64,000 nt of DNA from Moraxella nasibovis (lineage in GTDB: Bacteria > Pseudomonadota > Gammaproteobacteria > Pseudomonadales > Moraxellaceae): the NCBI RefSeq assembly GCF_029581575.1, contig NZ_CP089975.1, positions 1,426,001 to 1,490,000 on the forward strand, written 5' to 3'. Below, piece after piece: positions 56,548 to 64,000 of this stretch. Each line of letters opens with the position of its first letter. Within the stretch, counting starts at the first letter, position 1. The notes under the pieces are model-generated. The model searched no databases and was not told the origin of the DNA. It saw nothing but the letters and a program-made list of their open reading frames with translations. The position numbers and the translations under genes are program-made.

Positions 56548-59500
56548 TTAATCGGTCAATCTGGCACGGTGGCGAGCGGCAGATTTGGCTTGGAATTTTT
56601 CCAGCTCTTCACGCACTCGCATGGCGAGCGTGCGTTCGTCCATGCCAGAGGTTGCGTGGATATTGATAGTGATGTTGCTTGCGCTAGTATGCGATGCGCC
56701 CGCTGATGATGCGCCAGCGCCCGCCGTCACCGCATTAGCAGATCTGATGGGTGTCACATGAGCAGGCTTTGGCATCTGGGTAGCATTGCGACTCATGAGC
56801 TTAGGCAAATGGTTCAATGCCATGCCAACCAACGGATTTGCACTCAATTTTGGGGCGACCATACACACCAAATCACCAGCGACATTGTCAGAGCCAAGCG
56901 ATTTGCCCACCGTTTGTGCCATTTTGATAGCAGGGGTGGCGATATTTGGGCGGCTAAGATAATCCATCACACCGCCATAGGTCTTTTTGAGCGGCTCAAA
57001 TCGTCGGGCAATCCCCACCGTCATACCATCCATGATATGACCACCGATTTTTCTCATGACGCGGCTTGGGCTGTGAATGTCCATGCTTTTTCGGGAAAAA
57101 CTTGGCATGTATGAATTGACCTTTTGCCACACGCCTTTCAATCGCTCAAATCCTGCTTTGATACCACCAATCAAGCCATCAATGATGTTTGTGCCGATGC
57201 TACGCATTCTTGCACCCAGACCAGACAAATAGCCGATGACAGCGTTAAACGCCGACTGAATGGCATTTAAAATGGCACTACCGCGGAAAATAGCGACTAG
57301 GCTATTCCAGGCATTACTGATGATGCTTTTGATTCTTGCCCAAACACCAGAGATGAACGCCATCACTGCATTAAATTTGGCGACAATTGCCGACCAGATG
57401 GCAGATGCTCCTGTAACAACATAAGATCTGATCATTGTCCAAGCATTCAGTGCCATCATGCTAATGTTTGTCCAAACACCAGAGATGAACGCCACCACTG
57501 CATTAAATTTGGCGACAATATCCGCCCAAATACCAGCAACAAACCCAGCGATGAGCGTTTTGATTGCTTGCCAATAGGTTGAGATGGTCGCTGTGATAGA
57601 CTGCCACGCACCACTGATGGCAGCGCTAATATTGCCCCAAAGCGTGCTAAAAAACGCACTGATACTGCCCCAGTTGGCAATAATCATCCGTGGGATACCG
57701 ATGATTGGGAAAATAAAATTTAAAACAGGATTATTGGTAAAAATACCATCAATCGTACCGATAATATTCTTAAATGCATTCACCACGCCATCAATCGCCC
57801 CCAAGACAATGTTTTTTACACCATCCCATGCCGAGCTGGCTGACTGACTGATGCCATCCCAAATGGCACTTGCTTTTTGCTGAATGCCATCCCAAATACC
57901 ACCCACCCAAGTCGTGAACTGCGTCCATTTGGCCTTGATACCATCCCAAAAAGCCATCAGATACGGCTTAATCTTATCCCAATTGGCATAGATGAGATAA
58001 GCTGCCACCGCAATCGCTGTGATGACGGCTACGATGGGATTGGCAAGCATGAATTTACCCAACATCAAAAACGCCTTGCCCACCCCAAAAATGGCGGTTT
58101 TGGCAAAGCCAAGCACCCCTGACAAAGGCTTTAAAATATTACCAAATTTAGTAAAGATCGTCCCTAGTGTTACCGCTCCACCAGACAGGTTTGCTAAAAA
58201 TAGATTTAGCGAAAAGAAGGGCATGAGCATCAAACTTGCCACCCCCGCCAAAAGTGCCAATGACCCTAAAAGCGCCACCACCGCCACCGCTGCTTTTGCA
58301 AAACCCTCAAAGAGATTAGGATGAGCGCTTGCCAATGCTGTTATCTTATCCATCACAACCGAGACACGCTCTGCAATATCTGCCAAGATTGGCAATAAAT
58401 GCTTGCCGAAATCTTTGCCGAAATTTTGCATCTTAACTTTGACCTGTTCAATCTTAAAGCCTGTTGTCGAGATGGCAGAATCATATTCAGCATCGACCGA
58501 ACCACCAACCTTGCCCTTATCTTTGACGGCAGCAGTATAATTTGCAAATTTGGCAGGGTCATTCATCATCTGTGCCAGCACTGGCAAAGCTTCATCACCA
58601 CTAATCATACTAGCATATGCCAAGCGCTGTTCTTCGGGCAGCTTACCAAGCATTTCAAGGTATTTTTTGATGGCTTTTTCTGGATCTTTGAGCATATCTA
58701 CCGCCATCTGTTCAGCGGTCGTCCCCAGAGATTCCCAAGCCTTTCTTTGAGATTTGGTCGCAGAATCTCCTTTGGTGAGTGATTTGATGATATTTTTAAT
58801 GCCTGTGCTGGCACTGGATGCGTCAATACCTGACAAACTTGCTGCCATTGCTGCAATTTGCTCACCTGAGACACCAGCTGCTGCACCGACAGAGCCTGCG
58901 TATTGCACCACTTCTAGCAGGTATTTGGCGTTGTTGGTCGAATTGTTCCCAAGGTAGTTAATTTTATCAGCCAAACCCTCTACTTCATTTTGAGACAACT
59001 TCATGGTTGAGCGAAGCTCAGCGATTGCCTGACCCACATCAGATGCCGTCATATCCCACGCCACCGAAATTTTGGAGGCAGATTCGGCAAACTGCATCAG
59101 CTCATTTTTGGCAATACCACCTTGAGCGCCACCTGCAACAATGGCAGCGACATCAGCAAAACTCTTGCCAAGACGGTTTGACATCTGCGTCATCTGTGCT
59201 TCAAACTGATGATATTCTTGGGCAACTTTGCCATCAATCTTTAAACCATCAACAACTTTGGCAACATCTGCCATAGACTTCTCACCGTCAATGGCAAGTT
59301 TGGCAGGAATACTAAGGGCTGTTCCTGCAACGGTGGCAGATTTCATTGCTACGCCTGCAAGATCTTGCAACCGGGCTTTTTGTTCTTGGGCTTTTTGGTG
59401 TTGTGCGCTGACTTGTTGCAGCCGCTGATAGTTTTGCTCTTGTTTTTTTAGGGCGGCGGTAGTGCGAGCAATATCTTGCTCCATGATTTTTTGTACCTGT

Positions 59501-59898
59501 GCAAAACTTTTGCCTTGATGCCCTGCTTGGTTAAGTTCTTTTCGGTAACTTAATAACTGCTTTTGACTGCCAGAAACTGTATTTTCTAGCTTTTTAGTCT
59601 CATTCTGAGCCTTTTTAAGTTCTGCTGCCAGCTCTTTGCCGCCACCTTTCGCCATTTGTTGTTGTAATGCGGCGATTTTTTTTCTGTTATTGTCAAGTGC
59701 TTGGCTGGCTTGTTCAAAATCCGCCTTCATCTTGATAAAACGATCGTTTTTTAAATTTAGCTTCTCAAGTGCTAGAATTTTTTTCTGCGTATCGCCAATC
59801 TGACTCTCGAGTTTTTTAGCGGACGAATTCATTTTTTCAAGAGCGCCTGAAAGTTGATCGCTACCTTTGAAATTAATGTTTAAAAATAATACACTCAT
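56548..59898 (-). CDS. T: Tail tape-measure protein gpT
   Basis: The 1116-residue protein has an N-terminal coiled-coil (residues 20-190), the TMP domain near 250-450 (IVAGGAQGGIAKNELMQFAE, AAGVSGEQIAAMAASLSG), a hydrophobic stretch near 540-650 that may enter the host membrane, and a C-terminal Ala/Ser tail. It sets tail length; 1116 residues would predict a tail near 160 nm by the usual rule, an inference only. Normal order E, T, U, D. Confidence 0.93.
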   Translation of the reverse strand: MSVLFLNINFKGSDQLSGALEKMNSSAKKLESQIGDTQKKILALEKLNLKNDRFIKMKADFEQASQALDNNRKKIAALQQQMAKGGGKELAAELKKAQNETKKLENTVSGSQKQLLSYRKELNQAGHQGKSFAQVQKIMEQDIARTTAALKKQEQNYQRLQQVSAQHQKAQEQKARLQDLAGVAMKSATVAGTALSIPAKLAIDGEKSMADVAKVVDGLKIDGKVAQEYHQFEAQMTQMSNRLGKSFADVAAIVAGGAQGGIAKNELMQFAESASKISVAWDMTASDVGQAIAELRSTMKLSQNEVEGLADKINYLGNNSTNNAKYLLEVVQYAGSVGAAAGVSGEQIAAMAASLSGIDASSASTGIKNIIKSLTKGDSATKSQRKAWESLGTTAEQMAVDMLKDPEKAIKKYLEMLGKLPEEQRLAYASMISGDEALPVLAQMMNDPAKFANYTAAVKDKGKVGGSVDAEYDSAISTTGFKIEQVKVKMQNFGKDFGKHLLPILADIAERVSVVMDKITALASAHPNLFEGFAKAAVAVVALLGSLALLAGVASLMLMPFFSLNLFLANLSGGAVTLGTIFTKFGNILKPLSGVLGFAKTAIFGVGKAFLMLGKFMLANPIVAVITAIAVAAYLIYANWDKIKPYLMAFWDGIKAKWTQFTTWVGGIWDGIQQKASAIWDGISQSASSAWDGVKNIVLGAIDGVVNAFKNIIGTIDGIFTNNPVLNFIFPIIGIPRMIIANWGSISAFFSTLWGNISAAISGAWQSITATISTYWQAIKTLIAGFVAGIWADIVAKFNAVVAFISGVWTNISMMALNAWTMIRSYVVTGASAIWSAIVAKFNAVMAFISGVWARIKSIISNAWNSLVAIFRGSAILNAIQSAFNAVIGYLSGLGARMRSIGTNIIDGLIGGIKAGFERLKGVWQKVNSYMPSFSRKSMDIHSPSRVMRKIGGHIMDGMTVGIARRFEPLKKTYGGVMDYLSRPNIATPAIKMAQTVGKSLGSDNVAGDLVCMVAPKLSANPLVGMALNHLPKLMSRNATQMPKPAHVTPIRSANAVTAGAGASSAGASHTSASNITINIHATSGMDERTLAMRVREELEKFQAKSAARHRARLTD

Positions 59899-59906
59899 TG
59901 CAATCC

Positions 59907-59934
59907 TTGACTTTCACTCAAATAATGGTAAGAT
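59907..59934 (+). promoter_or_regulatory. Promoter of the plus-strand moron
   Basis: TTGACT (59907-59912), 16 bases, TAAGAT (59929-59934), 24 bases before the ATG of the 59958-60197 gene. It lies inside the start of the opposite tail operon gene space. Confidence 0.55.
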
Positions 59935-59957
59935 AAAACAAACTTAGGGGGCTTATA

Positions 59958-60197
59958 ATGACTGACAGACTTGACGAACTTCTGAAAAAACAACTCTACC
60001 CAGAAGAAATTGCTCGACAAAAAAGAAGAGAAGAAACCCTAGAGCTTATTGCTAGAACAAACAAATCCCTAGAAGAAGCTCAAAGACAACGCCGGTTATG
60101 GGCAGAGAAAAATGCCAAACGAGCCAAAAAACGCTCAAAATTCAGCTTACTTAAAGCCGTGGGGTTATCTGCCATTATCTATTCTCTATTCTCATAA
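59958..60197 (+). CDS. Small single-helix protein (tail-operon moron)
   Basis: The 79-residue protein is highly charged with a long helix (residues 1-58, RREETLELIARTNKSLEEAQ) and a C-terminal hydrophobic segment (LLKAVGLSAIIYSLFS), as in tail-anchored or phage membrane-bound proteins. It runs opposite to the surrounding tail genes, with its own promoter and a strong terminator (60205-60238): the classic form of a moron. AGGGGG precedes the ATG. Function unknown. Confidence 0.7.
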   Translation: MTDRLDELLKKQLYPEEIARQKRREETLELIARTNKSLEEAQRQRRLWAEKNAKRAKKRSKFSLLKAVGLSAIIYSLFS

Positions 60198-60204
60198 TTT
60201 ACTC

Positions 60205-60238
60205 AATAAAAACCCCGCCATTTGGCGGGGTTTTTATT
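60205..60238 (+). terminator. Strong terminator of the moron
   Basis: AATAAAAACCCCGCCA (60205-60220) pairs perfectly with its complement 60223-60238, loop TT, followed by T residues; because it is symmetrical it would also act on minus-strand transcripts. Confidence 0.9.
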
Positions 60239-60643
60239 ATGATGTTTGATGACGCTCCACCGCCAGATTATTCCAGCTCATCAACTCATCAAGCGTAAAG
60301 TCCGCACAATCTGACAGCGTCCAGCCAAAGACCACCGCCAGATTAGCAATGACCTCTTCTACTCGCTTGGGGTAGCCGTGTTCTCGTCCGCCAAAAAACC
60401 AAGCACCTCACCGACCAGCTCCATAAATTCGCTGATTTCCATGCGTTCAAGGGCGGGCTGTGGTAGGCTTGGCGTGGTAACACGAGGAATGAGTTTTAGT
60501 AGCTCTTCGGTATCAAAATTAAACAGCTTGGTAAGACTGATGCCTTTTAGGTGGCTGACAAAAGGCTTGGCGATGGTGATTTCGGTGATGGTGTTCTCAC
60601 CAAGTTTGACGCCGTGTGTTAGGGTGATTTGTTTACTTGTCAT
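60237..60643 (-). CDS. E': Tail assembly protein gpE+E' (-1 frameshift product)
   Basis: The E' frame lies -1 to gpE and ends at TAA 60237-60239. It is reached by slippage on T-TTT-TTG (60398-60392), the same slippery word as in P2 E/E+E'. After the slip the frame continues GGREHGYPKRVEEVIANLAV and has the GpE pattern FGWTLSDCADFTLDELMSWN. The fused product is a tail chaperone that binds the tape-measure protein in P2. The coordinates give the joined extent. Confidence 0.75.
60359..60643 (-). CDS. E: Tail assembly chaperone gpE
   Basis: The 94-residue protein starts MTSKQITLTHGVKLGENTIT and has FVSHLKGISLTKLFNFDTEE and ISEFMELVGEVLGFLADE. ATG 60643 is used because the family start is near this point. 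It lies 55 bases after FII, as in P2. Confidence 0.88.
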   Translation of the reverse strand: MTSKQITLTHGVKLGENTITEITIAKPFVSHLKGISLTKLFNFDTEELLKLIPRVTTPSLPQPALERMEISEFMELVGEVLGFLADENTATPSE

Positions 60644-60698
60644 AGGATTTATCCTTTTTTTTAAAATGGTGGGAAAGCCCACCGTTACGAGTTAAAAA

Positions 60699-61214
60699 TT
60701 ACGCACCGATATTTTTACGGTGTTCCGCCAGCATGTCTTTACCATTGACATTCTCAATCATATTTGGAATATCAACCTCAATCACCACTTTGCCATCAAT
60801 GGTGAGCTTGTAGTAGCTCCAAATCGTCTTGATGGTCACTTCGGTATCTTCGCCAGATTGAGCGTTGCCTAAGTCGATCTCCTCATGGCGACCACGCACC
60901 ACGATTTCTACGGCGGTGGTTTCGCCTGTATCGTCCTGCTGGTAAGAGCCCGCAAAGCGTAAGCCCACCCCTGCAACGGTTGGCGTGCCAAATTGTTCCA
61001 GCACCGTCTTATCAATACCGCCCAATTTCCACTCAAATTCTGTGATGTCGTCGGATAAGCCTAGGTCAATCTTGACCGAGCCATTCATACCACCGCCACG
61101 CCAGTCTTCAAATTTGCGGCCAAGCTTAGGTAGGGTAACTTCGCCTGTCTGACCAAGGTAGCTATTACCTTCGTTGAACAGGTTCATGAGTTTTAATTTT
61201 TTTGGTAATGCCAT
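60699..61214 (-). CDS. FII: Major tail tube protein gpFII
   Basis: The 171-residue protein has the P2 FII pattern: MALPKKLKLMNLFNEGNSYL, VTLPKLGRKFEDWRGGGMNG and TIDGKVVIEVDIPNMIENVN. It forms the inner tube of the contractile tail. Directly after the sheath gene. Confidence 0.93.
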   Translation of the reverse strand: MALPKKLKLMNLFNEGNSYLGQTGEVTLPKLGRKFEDWRGGGMNGSVKIDLGLSDDITEFEWKLGGIDKTVLEQFGTPTVAGVGLRFAGSYQQDDTGETTAVEIVVRGRHEEIDLGNAQSGEDTEVTIKTIWSYYKLTIDGKVVIEVDIPNMIENVNGKDMLAEHRKNIGA

Positions 61215-61227
61215 CTTTTAGCTCCTT

Positions 61228-62394
61228 TTAGGCGTTCACACGAGCCGCAAACTCAGCCAAATAGCTGTCAGTAATGCGTTGGCGAAGTGTTAAGTTTTCC
61301 AGCGGCGGCACTGGTGTGTAGTCATAATCCAGACGCAGCTGACCATCTTTGAGCGTCTCTTTGGTGTTCAATTCTGGGTCGTACCAGCATGAACCATCAA
61401 TGATGTAGCCTTGGGCTTTTAGGTCACGGAATTTGGCGTTAATGCCTTCGATGATGTCTCGGATAAGACTTGGATGCATTGGCTTATCCACCGCCCACAT
61501 GTGAGCTTCTGCGATGGTATCTGCCAACACCTGCGCTGTGCGAGTATAATTTTCAAATGCAAATAGCGGGTCGCCCGAGCAAGTGCGAGAACCCCAAAAT
61601 CTAAAGCCGTCTCGCTGAACGAGTGTGGTTACTTCGTTTTCGTTGAGATACCCTGCATCTGTCGCTGATGATTGCAGCTGAAAATAAACATCTTTGGAGA
61701 TGCCGGTTACGCCGTTGACAGGGACATTGGACAGGGTCTTATGCCAGCCGACCTCTTGGTCAAGCTTTGCCCGTAAGCCTAGTGCATACGCCACGGCAGG
61801 GGCGGTGGCGTTGGCATTCTTCACAGTATCCCACGCCAAAAAGTCCGGCCAGATAACCATCATTTCACGACTACCGTGTGTGTCTCGGTAGGCTTTGGCT
61901 TCCTCTTTGGTATTTGCACCATGTGCCGACACATAAGCAAAGGCTCTAAGCTGCTGCGCCACCGCCGCCAACGCTGTCGCCACCGCTGGTGTATCAAGCC
62001 CCGGTGCGCCTAGGATGCGTGGTTTGACACCAAGTTTGGCCTCCGCCGTCAAAAGCGCTTTCATGCCAGTATAGACGCCGTTTTCGGTCGTGCCGACGAT
62101 GGCCGATGCCTGCGTAGATTCGTCATCATGATGCGGCACACGCACCACCACCGTGATGGCGTTGGTCTGATCGCTGATGGCTTGTAGGGATTTGGCCAGC
62201 GTGCCTTGTTTGCCTGCCTTACCCACAGCGGATTGGACATTGGTGATCAGAACTGGCGTATTTTCTGGGAAAAATTGGGCATCGGCATCGCTTGCGGTGG
62301 CAACAAGTCCGATGACTGCTGTCGATACGGTACGAATGGGGCGTGTGCCTTCGTTAATCTCCAGCACTTTGACGCCGTGATGGTAATCGGTCAT
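61228..62394 (-). CDS. FI: Tail sheath protein gpFI
   Basis: The 388-residue protein has the contractile sheath pattern: TAVIGLVATASDADAQFFPE, YHGVKVLEINEGTRPIRTV-type start, and the C-terminal DLKAQGYIIDGSCWYDPELN then RLDYDYTPVPPLENLTLRQR. It contracts to drive the tube through the envelope. First gene of the minus-strand tail operon, facing gene V across a 163-base divergent region. Confidence 0.95.
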   Translation of the reverse strand: MTDYHHGVKVLEINEGTRPIRTVSTAVIGLVATASDADAQFFPENTPVLITNVQSAVGKAGKQGTLAKSLQAISDQTNAITVVVRVPHHDDESTQASAIVGTTENGVYTGMKALLTAEAKLGVKPRILGAPGLDTPAVATALAAVAQQLRAFAYVSAHGANTKEEAKAYRDTHGSREMMVIWPDFLAWDTVKNANATAPAVAYALGLRAKLDQEVGWHKTLSNVPVNGVTGISKDVYFQLQSSATDAGYLNENEVTTLVQRDGFRFWGSRTCSGDPLFAFENYTRTAQVLADTIAEAHMWAVDKPMHPSLIRDIIEGINAKFRDLKAQGYIIDGSCWYDPELNTKETLKDGQLRLDYDYTPVPPLENLTLRQRITDSYLAEFAARVNA

Positions 62395-62468
62395 ATAGAC
62401 TCCTTAGGTGGTCAAATTCAAAAACACCCTTAGGATAACGACACCCATAACAAAAATCGCTCACCCCA

Positions 62469-62493
62469 TGTTGTAGATGATTGATTTACAACA
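62469..62493. promoter_or_regulatory. TGTTGTA-N11-TACAACA site, copy 2, in divergent late promoter
   Basis: A perfect 7-bp inverted repeat about 75 bases before FI and 65 bases before V. The same 25-base sequence, one base different, occurs inverted at 52456. P2 Ogr sites have the form TGT-N12-ACA; here the inner TGT and ACA are 13 bases apart, so it is close but not identical. The region 62395-62557 has no other clear feature. Confidence 0.6.
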
Positions 62494-62557
62494 ACCCACA
62501 CGCCACACATCGCATGATGATGGTTAAGATAAGGCAAAATTAATTTTGGTTTGACTT

Positions 62558-63199
62558 ATGAGCCACGACATCATCCGCAGACTTGAAAATCTTATCCGCA
62601 TTGGCACAGTCGCCAGCGTGGATCATGCTGCTGCACGCTGTACAGTGGACTGCGTGGGTATCATGACCGCCCCGCTGCCGTGGATCGCCGCACGAGCTGG
62701 CACAGATAGGACTTGGGATGCTCCGACAGTGGGCGAACAAGTGCTGGTCTTTGCCCCTGGTGGCGAGATGATGCAAGCGGTGGTGCTGATGGGGCTGTAT
62801 CATGATGGCAACCCAGCACCCGCTGCCCAGCCAAATATTAAGACACGACACTTTGAAGATGGCTGTACCATCACTTATGACACGAGCGCCCACGCCCTAT
62901 CAGCGATTTTGCCAAGCGGCGGCACGGCAGTCATCACAGCAAATGGCGGCGTTACCATCAATGCCAACGCTGGTATCACCATCAACGCCTCTGGTGGTGC
63001 AACCATCAACGGAAACACCAAAATCAACGGCAATCTCAACATCTCAGGCGGTATCGCAGGCGGTACCGGCGGTGGCGGCGGTGCGACGATTAACGGCACA
63101 GTCAAAGCAACAGGCGATGTGGTGGCGGGCAATATCAGCGTCCAAAATCACAAACATCGTGAGCAAGGCGACGGTGCGATGACTTCGGGGGCGATGTGA
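62558..63199 (+). CDS. V: Baseplate spike protein gpV
   Basis: The 213-residue protein has the gpV core (GTVASVDHAAARCTVDCVGI, VGEQVLVFAPGGEMMQAVVL) and a triple-beta-helix spike made of repeats (GVTINANAGITINASGGATI) ending with a metal-binding tip motif near NHKHREQGDG (His-x-His). It forms the membrane-piercing needle. Start ATG 62558, no close ribosome-binding site; a late operon starts here. Confidence 0.9.
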   Translation: MSHDIIRRLENLIRIGTVASVDHAAARCTVDCVGIMTAPLPWIAARAGTDRTWDAPTVGEQVLVFAPGGEMMQAVVLMGLYHDGNPAPAAQPNIKTRHFEDGCTITYDTSAHALSAILPSGGTAVITANGGVTINANAGITINASGGATINGNTKINGNLNISGGIAGGTGGGGGATINGTVKATGDVVAGNISVQNHKHREQGDGAMTSGAM

Positions 63200-63534
63200 T
63201 GATCAGCAGACATGACGGGCAAGTGATGAGCCACATTGACCAAATCCGCCAATCCATCACAGACATTCTCACCACGCCCGTCGGCAGCCGTGTCATGCGT
63301 CGTGACTACGGCTCGCTGTTGCCTGAACTGATTGACCGCCCGATTGATGATGTGCTGATTTTACAAGCCTATTCTGCGATTTATACCGCCCTTCTTCGGT
63401 GGGAAAACCGTGTCATCATTGAGGCGATCAGCATCGGACAAGTCAAGCAAGGCATTTTGGAGGTGCGACTTTACGCCCATCTTGCCGAGTTTGGCGTGGA
63501 TGGCGTGCTGGATGTCGGTGTCGCATTAAGCTAG
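63199..63534 (+). CDS. W: Baseplate wedge protein gpW (gp25-like)
   Basis: The 111-residue protein has the gp25 lysozyme-like fold pattern: IRQSITDILTTPVGSRVMRR then DYGSLLPELIDRPIDDVLIL. ATG 63199 overlaps the V stop (TGATG). Normal P2 order V, W, J. Confidence 0.9.
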   Translation: MISRHDGQVMSHIDQIRQSITDILTTPVGSRVMRRDYGSLLPELIDRPIDDVLILQAYSAIYTALLRWENRVIIEAISIGQVKQGILEVRLYAHLAEFGVDGVLDVGVALS

Positions 63535-63548
63535 AACTGGGGATAAAA

Positions 63549-64000
63549 ATGAATGTTGATTTTAATACACTTGCCATGCCTGACATGATCGAGACGCTTG
63601 ATTATGAAACGATTTTAAATAATCGCAAACAAGCACTCATCGCACGCTTTGATGGCAAAGAGCAGGACAATATCCGTGCAATTTTGGCTCGTGAAAGTGA
63701 GCCTTTGACGAAGTTTATTGAGGAAAATGCGTATCGTGAGCTGATTTTGCGTCATCGCATCAACACGGCCGCTCGTGCGTGTCTGTTGGCGTATGCCACG
63801 GGGGCGGACCTTGACCACATTGCTGCTAATTTTAATGTCTCTCGTCTACTGATAACACCTGCCACTGAAGATAGTCCTGCCGTCTATGAGTCGGACGAGG
63901 TATTTCGTGGGCGAGTGCAAAGAGCCTTTGACCGCCTATCAGTGGCAGGGCCAGAGGCGGCGTATAAATACCACTGCCTGTCTGCTGATGGGCGTGTGGC
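63549..64000 (+). CDS. J: Baseplate assembly protein gpJ, 3' cut by window edge
   Basis: The first 150 residues are visible (ATG 63549, GGGGATAA upstream) and show the baseplate J family pattern: FDGKEQDNIRAILARESEPL and GADLDHIAANFNVSRL. The rest lies outside the window. Expected length about 300 residues. Confidence 0.85.
   Translation, partial: MNVDFNTLAMPDMIETLDYETILNNRKQALIARFDGKEQDNIRAILARESEPLTKFIEENAYRELILRHRINTAARACLLAYATGADLDHIAANFNVSRLLITPATEDSPAVYESDEVFRGRVQRAFDRLSVAGPEAAYKYHCLSADGRV

Larger units (their letters stand above)
42868..64000. mobile_element. Prophage with P2-like tail, left portion
   Basis: From the dusA 5' end to the window edge lies a contiguous phage gene set: integrase, CI/Cro switch, replication protein, KilA-N antirepressor, Ogr activator, and tail genes D, U, T, E/E', FII, FI, V, W, J of P2 type. 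The capsid, lysis and right attachment site are outside the window. All recognised phage frames look intact, so the element may be inducible. The left attachment core probably lies within about 100 bases of the dusA start, but the second copy needed to prove it is not in view. Confidence 0.9.

Noticed and set aside
62469-62493. Exact P2 Ogr site TGT-N12-ACA
   Set aside because: The inner spacing is 13, not 12, so only a related dyad is claimed.

Overview
The window looks like a chromosome segment of a Moraxellaceae bacterium, most probably Moraxella or a close relative. The support is moderate base composition, a fused nuoCD inside a 13-subunit NADH dehydrogenase operon, DUF475/TerC-like, LemA/TPM, Hda and DusA proteins of gammaproteobacterial type, and many short GTTGGGTTA- or GTAAGGTG-type palindromes between genes. 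No database was searched; all identities come from motifs read by eye.

Layout. 1-5.6 kb: end of an AI-2E-type permease, hda, a DUF2057 periplasmic protein, rpmA/rplU and a lemA-TPM-TPM operon. 6.3-9.3 kb: an AGCS sodium:amino-acid symporter, a small membrane protein and a REP-associated tyrosine transposase (RAYT) with related repeats on both sides. 9.4-15.9 kb: carB and carA, separated by an AT-rich insert holding an ankyrin protein, the stump of a Fic protein and a secreted protein; the carA leader carries an attenuator-like terminator. 16.2-19.0 kb: DUF475 membrane protein, tRNA-Leu(UAG), pncA, fpr. 19.2-38.1 kb: the whole complex I operon on the minus strand (nuoA, a 52-residue membrane ORF, nuoB, a GFA protein, nuoCD, an LctP-type permease, a GNAT acetyltransferase, then nuoE-N). 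The three metabolic strangers have dispersed palindromes at their edges. 38.4-42.9 kb: lolA, glmM, a CPBP protease and dusA.

From about 42.9 kb to the end lies a prophage of P2-like tail type, beside the 5' end of dusA, a known integration target. Its left arm has integrase, a PrtN-like regulator, an exported nuclease, and a lysogeny operon running from the CI repressor into a STAS/GHKL-ATPase protein, a DUF4325 STAS-like protein and a membrane protein. Rightward come Cro, small regulators, a DUF1376 replication protein whose gene contains 13 GTAACG repeats, and a C4-like antisense RNA ahead of a KilA-N antirepressor. The tail genes are split: Ogr, D, U, T, E/E', FII and FI on the minus strand, V, W and J on the plus strand, diverging from one promoter region at 62.4 kb.

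The most novel-looking element is a duplicated module at 52.0-53.3 kb. Each copy has a consensus sigma-70 promoter, a hairpin at the expected transcript start, a 21-residue hydrophobic peptide ending Pro-Ala-Tyr, a roughly 50-nt predicted three-way-junction RNA whose stems differ in sequence but keep pairing, and a gene for a small DNA-binding-type protein. A second candidate is the partner-switch-like STAS/GHKL operon co-oriented with the repressor.
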